From assembly GCF_900110695.1 (NCBI RefSeq), contig NZ_FOEH01000001.1, positions 310,001-374,000 on the forward strand: DNA of 64,000 nucleotides. Direction: 5' to 3'. Shown here in pieces: positions 36,441-44,838 of the stretch. The position numbers were made by a program, and so were the translations under genes. Source of the stretch: Virgibacillus subterraneus (lineage in GTDB: Bacteria; Bacillota; Bacilli; Bacillales; Amphibacillaceae). The notes beneath the pieces were generated by a model. That model had not been told where the DNA came from. It made no database searches and saw only the letters and a program-made list of their open reading frames with translations. Within the stretch, counting starts at the first letter, position 1. Every line of letters starts with the position of its first letter.

Positions 36441-38216
36441 ATGAGAATGTCCATTAAAAAATTACTGCAGTTTTTTAACAAAAGGGAAAAGAAAAAGTTA
36501 TTAATATTACTCTTTATGATGATAGTTGCAGCTTTATTTGAGACGGTTGGAATAGGTTTAATAGTCCCCTTTGTTGGGATTGTAACCGATCCTGCTATTA
36601 TTCAGGAACAAGCTATTTTGACTTATATTTACGAACTGTTTAATTTTCAATCAGAAACTAATTTTATTGTGTTTTCAGTGATAACTTTGCTGGCAATATT
36701 TGTTTTAAAGAATTTATACTTACTTCTTTTTAACTACGCACAGTTTAGAGTCATCTTAAATCAACAAGTTAAGTTATCTCGGAATTTATTTAGAGAGTAT
36801 TTAACAAAACCATATACTTTTCATTTACAAAGAAATACTGCAGATCTACTCCGGAATGTAAATGGAGAAGTATCTAAGGTGTTTCAAGGAATCGTTATGT
36901 CGGGGTTTCAATTATTTACTGAGTTCCTTGTTATTGCGTGTATTTTAATATTGTTGTTGGCAACAGCTCCAATTGCAACATTAGTAGCTTCTATCTTGTT
37001 AGGTGGAAGTGTTTTTTTATTTTTTGCGATTCTTCGTAAAAAGATTAGCCATTTAGGGAAAGAGCAGCAAAAAGTAAGTGGAACAATGATTAAATGGGTT
37101 AATCAGGGGTTAGGCGCAAGTAAAGAAGTAAAAGTATCAGGAAAAGAGAGTTTCTTTATTAATTCATACACTGGACAGAGTCAAATTAAGGCAAACAATA
37201 GCCGATATATGAAGATGTTGGAGGTAGCTCCAAGGTTGTTTATCGAGACTTTATTGGTATCTATCGTTCTAATTACGATGTTAATTATTGTTTTTCAAGG
37301 AACAGGTATAACTCAAATTGTATCGACAATGGCCTTATTTGCTATGGCTTCTTTTCGTTTAATGCCCTCAATTACACGTGTGGTATCACTGATTACTAGA
37401 ATTAGGTATAGTCAACCTGCATTATCAGTTGTTTATAATGACATATTTCTGAACAAAGATGAAAATACAAAGATTAAAAGTAATAAAGAATCAATTATAG
37501 TAAATCAAGGGGAAAAGACTTTTAAAGACTCCATAAAATTAATAAAGGTATCCTTTCGCTATCCAAACCAAAAGGAATATTCAATAAAGGATATTTCATT
37601 GACTATACCAATAGGACAGTCAGTTGCGTTTATTGGCGAGTCGGGTGCTGGGAAAACAACCCTAGTTGATATTATTCTGGGATTGTTTCGACCAGAAGAA
37701 GGAGAAGTGTTGATAGATGAAAAAAACCTCCATGATCAAAAAGCATTATGGCAGCAAAAAATAGGATATATTCCTCAAAGCATATTCCTTTCAGATGATA
37801 CTATACGTGGAAATGTTGCATTTGGAATAGATAAAACTAAAATAGATGAAGATGAAGTATGGCGTGCATTAGATCAAGCGCAATTACTAGAATTTGTTAA
37901 AGGACTCCCAGAAAAACTTGAAACAACGGTGGGAGAGCGAGGAGTAAGACTATCTGGAGGTCAACGACAACGTATAGGAATAGCGCGAGCCTTATATCAC
38001 AATCCTGAAATATTATTTATGGATGAAGCAACGTCAGCTTTAGACAATGAAACGGAAAAAGAAATTATGAAGGCAATTGATGGTTTAAAAGGTGAAAAGA
38101 CCTTGATTATAATAGCCCATAGATTAAGTACTATTGAAAATTGTGATATCGTTTTTAAAATAAATAAAGCAGAATTGGTTGCAGTTGATAATAAAATAGA
38201 AAAGTCAATCATCTAG
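36441..38216 (+). CDS. ABC exporter (fused membrane and ATPase domains), candidate EPS or oligosaccharide flippase
   Basis: About 591 residues. Six membrane helices occupy roughly residues 20-330. The ATPase follows with Walker A GESGAGKTT, Q loop QSIFLSDDTIRGN, signature LSGGQRQR, Walker B ILFMDEAT and H-loop AHRLST. ATG 36441 fits the AAGGTGAT spacing better than the earlier GTG/ATG codons. No Wzx flippase is visible in the operon, so this PglK/MsbA-like exporter may flip the lipid-linked repeat. That role is inferred from context. Confidence 0.85.
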   Translation: MRMSIKKLLQFFNKREKKKLLILLFMMIVAALFETVGIGLIVPFVGIVTDPAIIQEQAILTYIYELFNFQSETNFIVFSVITLLAIFVLKNLYLLLFNYAQFRVILNQQVKLSRNLFREYLTKPYTFHLQRNTADLLRNVNGEVSKVFQGIVMSGFQLFTEFLVIACILILLLATAPIATLVASILLGGSVFLFFAILRKKISHLGKEQQKVSGTMIKWVNQGLGASKEVKVSGKESFFINSYTGQSQIKANNSRYMKMLEVAPRLFIETLLVSIVLITMLIIVFQGTGITQIVSTMALFAMASFRLMPSITRVVSLITRIRYSQPALSVVYNDIFLNKDENTKIKSNKESIIVNQGEKTFKDSIKLIKVSFRYPNQKEYSIKDISLTIPIGQSVAFIGESGAGKTTLVDIILGLFRPEEGEVLIDEKNLHDQKALWQQKIGYIPQSIFLSDDTIRGNVAFGIDKTKIDEDEVWRALDQAQLLEFVKGLPEKLETTVGERGVRLSGGQRQRIGIARALYHNPEILFMDEATSALDNETEKEIMKAIDGLKGEKTLIIIAHRLSTIENCDIVFKINKAELVAVDNKIEKSII

Positions 38217-38305
38217 AAGCAACCCAGTTATTAATACGATAAATATTCATATCCGTGATATCAATAAGAATTATTTAATTTAAAAGAAATTCGGAGTTGA
38301 TAAGA

Positions 38306-39514
38306 GTGCTGAAAATTCATAAACCACAAATAATAAAAACTAATACTGGTGTTAGAATACAAACTGCGTTTGAGGATGAACGAAGTATAGATACATTATG
38401 GTACGAAGTAGAAGAGGAATATAGCGAATATCTGACAGATGAAACAGCTGATGGATTTTTAGTTGGCTTATTGTTTTACGCGCTAAAAAATGGTTATGAC
38501 ATAGAAGTTGTAGCACCTGTTTCACAGAACTTATATTATTCACTTAACAACTATTTACTTCCACTGTTAGCAGAAGTATATGGGTATAGTAACATTAATA
38601 TATATTGTAGTGAACTAATTACGGAGCCCATAGAAAATAAGGGTGCTGTTGGTACTGGTCTTTCTTGTGGAATTGATTCTTTCGCTACGATTATCGATCA
38701 TTTGGATGATAAATGTCCAGAAAATTATAAGATTACTTATTATACATTTTTTAATGTTGGTTCTCATGGTGATAATGGCGGAGAAAAGGCAAGGAAATTT
38801 TTTCGAGAAAGGGCGAAAATTACTAGTGAATATGCTCGGGAGATTGGGAAGGAATTTATTTCTGTAGATAGTAATATTAGCGAAGTATTACACATGAATT
38901 TTAAACAGACTAACACTTTAAGAAGTTTGTCTGCAGTTCTTATCTTACAAAAATTATTTAAGGTATACTATTATTCATCTAGTGTTCCTTTGAAAAGATT
39001 CAGGTTGGTCAAAGAGGACACAGGAGCTTTTGATATCTTTAATATGAGTATGTTATCTACTGAAACAATTAGGTTTTTCTCAGGTTGTCCATTTATGACA
39101 AGGATTGAAAAAACTGAACTTGTAGCTAATTATAAACCTTCATATAGGTATTTGAATGTTTGCTATTTTAATAAGTATAATTGCGGAAAATGTCCTAAGT
39201 GTTTAAAAACACTATTGATACTTGAAGTAATTGGAAAAATAGAATGTTACTCAAATGTCTTTAATCTTAAAGCATATTACTCTAGCAGGCATCAATATAT
39301 CGCAACCGTTCTAGCAAAAAGAAAAAGTGTCAAATCATTGCAAGAGGTTTATGAAGAAATGTTGGTCAGAGACTTTACAATTCCGTTCTCATCAAAATTT
39401 ATGGCATTCGGATATATAATAAAATTTTATTTTATTAGTAAGTTCATGGGCAAGGGTACTTATACTAGATTAAGGAATTTATGGAGTGGACATTTTAAAA
39501 GAAAGGTTTCATAA
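38306..39514 (+). CDS. PP-loop ATPase-like protein related to QueC, function unknown
   Basis: About 402 residues. TGLSCGIDSFATI (about residue 117) is a variant of the ATP-PP-loop SGGxDS motif, with Cys in place of the first Gly. A Zn-type CGKCPKCLKT motif lies near residue 297, like the C-terminal Cys cluster of QueC-type enzymes. No queuosine genes are nearby, so a role in surface polymer or small-molecule activation is possible. GTG 38306 is preferred (GGAG 9 nt upstream) over TTG 38297. A truncated second copy of its 5' end lies at 39572-39650. Confidence 0.6.
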   Translation: MLKIHKPQIIKTNTGVRIQTAFEDERSIDTLWYEVEEEYSEYLTDETADGFLVGLLFYALKNGYDIEVVAPVSQNLYYSLNNYLLPLLAEVYGYSNINIYCSELITEPIENKGAVGTGLSCGIDSFATIIDHLDDKCPENYKITYYTFFNVGSHGDNGGEKARKFFRERAKITSEYAREIGKEFISVDSNISEVLHMNFKQTNTLRSLSAVLILQKLFKVYYYSSSVPLKRFRLVKEDTGAFDIFNMSMLSTETIRFFSGCPFMTRIEKTELVANYKPSYRYLNVCYFNKYNCGKCPKCLKTLLILEVIGKIECYSNVFNLKAYYSSRHQYIATVLAKRKSVKSLQEVYEEMLVRDFTIPFSSKFMAFGYIIKFYFISKFMGKGTYTRLRNLWSGHFKRKVS

Positions 39515-39571
39515 GTTAAATGCTAATAATAGACACACATAATTGTAAATTATTAATTTGATTGGAGTTTA

Positions 39572-39650
39572 GGAGTTGATTTAAGTGTTGAAAATTTATC
39601 ACCCAGAGATAATTAAAACTAATACTGGATGGGTCAACCGAGAATATTAG
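39572..39650 (+). pseudogene. Truncated duplicate of the 5' end of the QueC-like gene
   Basis: From the ribosome site GGAGTTGAT through a GTG at 39585, about 58 bp match 38294-38352. The predicted start VLKIYHPEIIKTNTG matches VLKIHKPQIIKTNTG of the gene at 38306. Then the similarity stops and a TAG follows at 39648. The next 130 bp hold another orphan ribosome site and a 23-codon frame (39700-39771) with no recognised match. This reads as a deletion or recombination scar. Confidence 0.7.
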
Positions 39651-39781
39651 ATGAATGATTTTAAAGGCAGATTCATAGGTGAAGGAGGTATGCAAAATTT
39701 AAAAACACATGGCGACGGATATTTAAGGAAAGTTCTGCACAGATTTAATAGAAATGGTTAATGACATGAAAGGGGGATCCA

Positions 39782-40876
39782 ATGAAAAATCAACTTTTAA
39801 TGAATGAAGTCTTTTGGCTCCGTTGCATAGCTTGTTTAGCTGTTACATTAGGTCATGCTATTGGTAATGGGTTTCACTTTTATATGGAGCCAAATTTTTT
39901 TCATTCGAGCTTATATGTTTTACATATGGCTGTTCTTTTTGGGGTCCCTGTATTTGTATTTATTTCTGAGCTTCTTTTAGCAAATAAATATACTGAAAAC
40001 GTACCTAAGGGGTTTATGATGAAAAGAGTTAAGATTTTATTATTGCCATATTTGGTTATGAGTATTGTTTATGCAATTATTTCTATTGATACATGGACTT
40101 TACAAGCTGTAGTTTCTAGATTGGCTATGAGTATTTTCCTTGGAGATTCAGCAGTTTATTTTATTTTAATCATATTCCAATTTTACTTTTTACATTTGCT
40201 ATTACGTAAGTACTTAAATCACTTGTCAGCAAAATTTGTTATTCCTTTAGCCTTGGTGATTAATTTTTTGTACTTAGCTTTTTTTAATTTTGTGGAATCC
40301 CCTAATAATACAGTTGGACATTTCATTTGGACTAAAGGTTATTGGATGCCATTTGCTGGATGGATTTTTTATTTTGTTTTAGGATTTTATTGTGGCCGTA
40401 ATTACCATAATATGTTAACGATTCTAAAGAAAAGATGGGTACTAGTGGCACCTATATTATCTTTGTTATTACTTTTAATTATAAATAAGGTATTTTATAT
40501 GGATTATGATTCTAAGAGGGTGGATATGTTAATTTATAGCACTTCTGTAATATTTTTTATTATGTATATAGCATCCCGAATAAAACAGGTTCCAAAATTA
40601 GTGATGTTTATTAGCAACCATTCATTCAGTATTTTTTTATTGAACTTACTTTATTTCCACTTACTAAGATATATAGAACCACCTGCTTTTTTGAATGTAG
40701 TTTCTTATACACTTCTGGTATTTTTATTAACCATGCTCCTATGCATCGGTACAGCTTATTTATTTAACCAGTTTAGTTTTGGTAAATATTTTGTCGGACG
40801 TATTATGACATACAACGTTGAGGATAAGATAAAGGGTAAACCCGGTTCTCTTGCTGCTATAAAAGACAGTAAGTAG
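39782..40876 (+). CDS. Acyltransferase family 3 membrane protein
   Basis: 364 residues with about ten hydrophobic segments. The N-terminal FWLRCIACLAVTLGHAIGNG carries the Arg and His of the acyltransferase-3 (PF01757) family, which O-acetylates or O-succinylates surface sugars. AT-rich. It is preceded by AAGGGGG and followed by its own terminator. A second member lies at 47406, related only distantly. The acceptor is unknown but the setting points to polysaccharide modification. Confidence 0.8.
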   Translation: MKNQLLMNEVFWLRCIACLAVTLGHAIGNGFHFYMEPNFFHSSLYVLHMAVLFGVPVFVFISELLLANKYTENVPKGFMMKRVKILLLPYLVMSIVYAIISIDTWTLQAVVSRLAMSIFLGDSAVYFILIIFQFYFLHLLLRKYLNHLSAKFVIPLALVINFLYLAFFNFVESPNNTVGHFIWTKGYWMPFAGWIFYFVLGFYCGRNYHNMLTILKKRWVLVAPILSLLLLLIINKVFYMDYDSKRVDMLIYSTSVIFFIMYIASRIKQVPKLVMFISNHSFSIFLLNLLYFHLLRYIEPPAFLNVVSYTLLVFLLTMLLCIGTAYLFNQFSFGKYFVGRIMTYNVEDKIKGKPGSLAAIKDSK

Positions 40877-40901
40877 TTAATCCATAACTTAGAAAACTAG
40901 T

Positions 40902-40929
40902 AAAAGACTTTATAGGTCTTTTATTTTTT
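40902..40929 (+). terminator. Intrinsic terminator after the acyltransferase
   Basis: AAAAGAC/GTCTTTT stem with a 7-nt loop followed by a T-rich tract. It separates the acyltransferase from the rmlA group. Confidence 0.7.
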
Positions 40930-40968
40930 ATGCAATTTTTTACAAAAACAATTAAAAGGTGGTCTACT

Positions 40969-41874
40969 ATGAAAGGAATTATTCTGGCTGGTGGAAGCGG
41001 AACACGGTTATACCCATTAACAAGATCGATATCCAAACAGTTGCTGCCGATATATGATAAACCGATGATTTACTATCCCATCTCGGTGTTAATGCTGGCT
41101 GGGATTAGGGATATTTTGATTATATCGACGCCTGAGGATACGCCACGGTTTGAGCAGTTATTAGGTGATGGTGCGGAGTTAGGAATTAATTTGTCTTACA
41201 CCATTCAAGATGAACCTAATGGGTTAGCAGAGGCTTTTATAATTGGTGAAGATTTTATTGGTGATGACGATGTTTCTTTAATTTTAGGTGATAATATTTT
41301 CTATGGTCATGAATTCACGTCGCACCTTGAAAGAGTAACAAAGCAATTAAATGGTGCTACTATTTTCGGCTATAATGTTAAAGATCCTGAACGGTTTGGT
41401 GTAGTGGAATTTGATCCAAATGGGAAGGCACTTTCTATTGTAGAGAAGCCTTTGGTGCCTAAATCTAATTATGCGATAACCGGCTTATATTTCTTTGATA
41501 ATCAGGTTGTAGATATAGCAAAAAGTGTAAAGCCATCCGCAAGAGGTGAACTGGAAATAACCGATATTCTCCAAGAATACCTAGAGCGAGATCGGTTAAA
41601 TGTTGATTTACTCGGTCGAGGATTTGCCTGGTTAGACACTGGAACACATGAGTCATTGTTAGAAGCATCACAGTTTATTGAAATAATCGAAAAGCGACAG
41701 CGCTTAAAAGTGGCATGCTTGGAAGAGATTTCTTATAACAAAGGTTATATTTCTGAGTCTAAGCTATTAGAGTTAGCGGATCCCCTAAGGAAGAGTGAGT
41801 ACGGTCAATATTTGATTCGGTTGGTGGAGATTAACAGGAATAAAGAGAGAGAAGGATTACATCTGTTGAAGTAA
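40969..41874 (+). CDS. rmlA: Glucose-1-phosphate thymidylyltransferase
   Basis: About 301 residues from ATG 40969 after AAAGGTGG. It has [30 protein letters not shown] and [10 protein letters not shown], the RmlA signatures. It makes dTDP-glucose. Length is normal. The ORF could be extended to 40930, but that extension overlaps the terminator. rmlC follows, yet neither rmlB nor rmlD is in the window, so the dTDP-sugar route must be completed elsewhere or differ from rhamnose. Confidence 0.92.
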   Translation: MKGIILAGGSGTRLYPLTRSISKQLLPIYDKPMIYYPISVLMLAGIRDILIISTPEDTPRFEQLLGDGAELGINLSYTIQDEPNGLAEAFIIGEDFIGDDDVSLILGDNIFYGHEFTSHLERVTKQLNGATIFGYNVKDPERFGVVEFDPNGKALSIVEKPLVPKSNYAITGLYFFDNQVVDIAKSVKPSARGELEITDILQEYLERDRLNVDLLGRGFAWLDTGTHESLLEASQFIEIIEKRQRLKVACLEEISYNKGYISESKLLELADPLRKSEYGQYLIRLVEINRNKEREGLHLLK

Positions 41875-41901
41875 ATTAATAAATACCTTGGGAGGAAAAT
41901 A

Positions 41902-42486
41902 ATGAAACTAATTGATACAAAGCTTGATGGTGTGAAAATTATTGAGCCAAAGGTTTTTAAGGATAATCGGGGTTTTTTTATGGAGAGCTTTAATTTTAAA
42001 AAGTTTGAAGAACTTAGGTTAAAATTTGATTTTATTCAGGATAATCACTCACTTTCAGTAGATAAGGACGTAATTCGTGGGCTTCATTATCAGTTGAATC
42101 CAAATGCTCAAACAAAACTTGTCAGGGTGATTACTGGGTCGATTTATGATGTAGCAGTAGATATTCGTCAAGGTTCCCCGACATTTGGTCAATGGATGGG
42201 GGTTAAGTTGAGTGAGGATAATCACCGGATGCTTGTTGTTCCGAAAGGATTTGCTCACGGATTTTGTACATTGCAGGAAAACACACATGTTCAGTATAAG
42301 GTAGATGACTATTACTCGGCAGAAAATGATAAGGGCATACTTTGGAATGATCCTGCACTTGCAATTGACTGGCCTACCTCTAATCCAATTTTATCCGAAA
42401 AAGATGCTAAGCAGCCATTGCTAAACGATGCGGAAATTAACTTCCTGTATCAGACTAAAGAAGGTGTTGATCATGGAGTCTTATGA
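41902..42486 (+). CDS. rmlC: dTDP-4-dehydrorhamnose 3,5-epimerase family protein
   Basis: 194 residues, cupin fold. FMESFNFKKFEEL, the catalytic His region VIRGLHYQLNPNAQTKLVRVITGSIYDVAVDIR and PKGFAHGFCTLQE match RmlC. It would epimerise a dTDP-4-keto-6-deoxyhexose. GGGAGGAAAAT precedes the ATG. It overlaps the next gene by 14 bp. Without rmlB/rmlD nearby the final sugar is uncertain. Confidence 0.87.
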   Translation: MKLIDTKLDGVKIIEPKVFKDNRGFFMESFNFKKFEELRLKFDFIQDNHSLSVDKDVIRGLHYQLNPNAQTKLVRVITGSIYDVAVDIRQGSPTFGQWMGVKLSEDNHRMLVVPKGFAHGFCTLQENTHVQYKVDDYYSAENDKGILWNDPALAIDWPTSNPILSEKDAKQPLLNDAEINFLYQTKEGVDHGVL

Positions 42487-43699
42487 TTACCTGATTGTTG
42501 GGGGCGGTATCATAGGATTGTCCATTGCAAGGGAATTAAAGAATAGATTTCCAGATGAGTCTGTTTGTATTTTAGAGAAGGAATCCGATGTAGCCCATCA
42601 CTCCAGCGGTAGGAATAGTGGCGTGCTACATGCTGGATTCTATTATACCGCTAATAGCTTGAAAGCAAAGTTTACTAGAGAAGGTAACCAGGAAATGACG
42701 GCATATTGCGATGAACATGGCCTGAAGATAAATAAGTGTGGGAAGCTTGTTGTGGCTACAAATGAGGAAGAGTTGCAGGGATTAAAAGAATTAAAAAAGC
42801 GAGCAGAGAAAAACGGCGTTAAACTCCACTGGCTCAAAGAACAGGAAGCACATTTGATTGATCCTAATGTAAAGACCTGTAAGTGGGCTCTTTATTCTCC
42901 AACAACCTCTTCTGTAGATCCAATTGAGGTATGTCAGGCAGTTAAAGCTGAAGTCATAAACAAGGGTGTAGACATCAGGTGCAACACCCAATATAAGGGG
43001 AAATTAAATGAACAGATTCGAACAAATAATGGAACCTTCACATGTGACTATTTTATAAATGCAGCTGGGTTATATGCAGATAAAATTGCTAAGGATTATC
43101 AGTTCGGTGAGAAGTATACAATTATTCCGTTTAAAGGTATCTATCTTAAGTATGCCAAGAATAAATCGGATGTGAAGACAAATATATATCCTGTGCCGAA
43201 CTTAGCTAATCCTTTTTTAGGTGTTCACTATACGAAGACAGTGAATGGTTCAATTAAAATCGGGCCAACAGCTATCCCTGCTTTATGGCGGGAAAACTAC
43301 AGTGGGTTGGGTAATTTCAAGTTTAACGAGTTTTTCAGCATATTATTTTATGAGGCAAAGTTGTTTTTAACCAATTCGTTTAATTTCCGATCCCTGGCAT
43401 TTGAAGAAATGAAAAAATATAAGAAAGCTTATTTTATAAATTTATCCTTTAAGATGGTTAAGCATTTAAATCATAAAGGATTTGGTGATTTCATGAGACC
43501 CGGGATTCGTGCTCAACTATTGAACAAAGAAACATTAGAGCTCGTACAGGATTTTGTTGTTGAAGGTGATAATCGTTCCTTCCATATACTAAATGCAGTT
43601 TCACCAGGCTTTACCTGTGCATTCCCATTTTCACGATATGTAGTGGATGGAATTGTTAAGAGGCAAGGGAGAAAGTTAGAGAAGGATAAAATATCGTAA
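42473..43699 (+). CDS. FAD-dependent oxidoreductase, L-2-hydroxyglutarate oxidase (LhgO)-like
   Basis: About 408 residues from ATG 42473. The FAD motif YLIVGGGIIGLSIARELK is followed by HHSSGRNSGVLHAGFYYTANSLKAKF and the C-terminal FAD contact NAVSPGFTCAFPFSRYV, both typical of the LhgO/DAO family. An oxidase for 2-hydroxyglutarate is not expected between sugar genes. A more likely role is oxidation of a hydroxyl on a sugar or polyol precursor, but this is inference. Overlap with rmlC implies co-translation. Confidence 0.8.
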   Translation: MESYDYLIVGGGIIGLSIARELKNRFPDESVCILEKESDVAHHSSGRNSGVLHAGFYYTANSLKAKFTREGNQEMTAYCDEHGLKINKCGKLVVATNEEELQGLKELKKRAEKNGVKLHWLKEQEAHLIDPNVKTCKWALYSPTTSSVDPIEVCQAVKAEVINKGVDIRCNTQYKGKLNEQIRTNNGTFTCDYFINAAGLYADKIAKDYQFGEKYTIIPFKGIYLKYAKNKSDVKTNIYPVPNLANPFLGVHYTKTVNGSIKIGPTAIPALWRENYSGLGNFKFNEFFSILFYEAKLFLTNSFNFRSLAFEEMKKYKKAYFINLSFKMVKHLNHKGFGDFMRPGIRAQLLNKETLELVQDFVVEGDNRSFHILNAVSPGFTCAFPFSRYVVDGIVKRQGRKLEKDKIS

Positions 43700-43713
43700 G
43701 GAGGAAGAAAAAA

Positions 43714-44790
43714 GTGAAAAATGTGCTCGTAACAGGTGCAGGTGGGTATATTGGAAGTATTTTAGTACCGAAGTTATTAGAAAAAAATTACACAGTTACG
43801 GTAATTGATCGATTTTTTTTTGGAGTTGATAAACTACAACCCCACAACAACTTAACGATTATTCATGAAGATTGTCGGCGGTTAAAAGAAGAGCATTTCA
43901 TTGACGTTGATGCAGTTATTGATCTAGTAGCTATTTCAAATGATCCAAGTGGGGAGTTATTTAAGGAAGTTACGTATGAAGTGAATTTTGCAGCAAGAGT
44001 GAACACGGCTATGCTTGCAAAAAAGATGGGTGTAGAACGATACATATTGCCTTCTTCCTGCAGTATTTATGGGTTTCAGGATAAGGATACAATCGTTGAT
44101 GAGTATGCTGAAACAAATCCATTAACAGTCTATGCAAAAGCAAATGAAGGGGCTGAGAATGGGGTCCTTCCATTAGCTGAGGATAATTTTACGGTGACTG
44201 TGATGCGGCAAGCAACTGTTTATGGCTATTCACCAAGAATGAGGTTCGATCTAGCGGTAAATGGGATGACTTATGGTGCATGGGAAAATGGAATTATTCC
44301 TTTAATGCGCGATGGGTCACAATGGAGGCCAATGGTACATGTGGAAGATACGACCGATGTAATGTGCCTGTTGTTAGAAGCGGATGCTCATATGGTTAAT
44401 GGTGAGATTTTTAATGTAGGATCTAAGCGAAATAATTATCAATTAGGACCACTTGCGGAGGAAATTGCCGCTGCATTGCCAATTGATGTAAAGATTGAGT
44501 GGTATGGCGAACCAGATCACCGCTCATATCGTGTTAATTTTGAGAAGATCGAGAACGCTCTGAATTGGGAGGCTAACTATACAGCGGCAGATGGTGCACT
44601 TCAAATTTATCAGAAGTTGGAAGCTGGAACCCTCGAAAAGACGGAGCAAACAATAACGCTAAATTGGTATAAAGAATTAATTAAATGGCAGAACATAATG
44701 AAGCAGGTAGGCATGTATGGCGGTATTTTAGAAATACAAAAAAATGACCAATTAAGTATAGCTCACCGAAGTCGGGGAGTGTTTTTTTAA
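43714..44790 (+). CDS. NAD-dependent epimerase/dehydratase-like SDR with altered YxxxK
   Basis: 358 residues. The cofactor motif VTGAGGYIGSILVPKLLE is intact, and the catalytic Ser region ILPSSCSIYG is present. The expected YxxxK reads YAKAN (in TVYAKANEGAE), so the usual Lys is replaced by Asn. Activity may be changed, or the Lys two residues after Tyr may stand in. The C-terminal 45 residues are extra, and the stop codon lies at the end of a terminator T-run. Sits in the rmlA-rmlC-oxidoreductase group. Confidence 0.78.
   Translation: MKNVLVTGAGGYIGSILVPKLLEKNYTVTVIDRFFFGVDKLQPHNNLTIIHEDCRRLKEEHFIDVDAVIDLVAISNDPSGELFKEVTYEVNFAARVNTAMLAKKMGVERYILPSSCSIYGFQDKDTIVDEYAETNPLTVYAKANEGAENGVLPLAEDNFTVTVMRQATVYGYSPRMRFDLAVNGMTYGAWENGIIPLMRDGSQWRPMVHVEDTTDVMCLLLEADAHMVNGEIFNVGSKRNNYQLGPLAEEIAAALPIDVKIEWYGEPDHRSYRVNFEKIENALNWEANYTAADGALQIYQKLEAGTLEKTEQTITLNWYKELIKWQNIMKQVGMYGGILEIQKNDQLSIAHRSRGVFF
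44762..44788 (+). terminator. Intrinsic terminator overlapping the epimerase gene end
   Basis: CTCACCG/CGGGGAG (one A-G mismatch) with an AAGT loop and seven T. The stop TAA follows the T-run at once, so the terminator is encoded in the last codons of the SDR gene. Confidence 0.65.
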
Positions 44791-44797
44791 TTGAAAC

Positions 44798-44817
44798 GTT
44801 CTTTATTGAGAAAGAAC
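44798..44817 (+). promoter_or_regulatory. SinR-type inverted repeat upstream of the SAF-domain reductase
   Basis: GTTCTTTATTGAGAAAGAAC: two exact GTTCTTT half-sites facing each other with a 6-bp gap, four bases wider than the other boxes. It sits between the terminator and the next ribosome site. Confidence 0.5.
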
Positions 44818-44838
44818 ACTTTATTAGGAGGCTATTTA

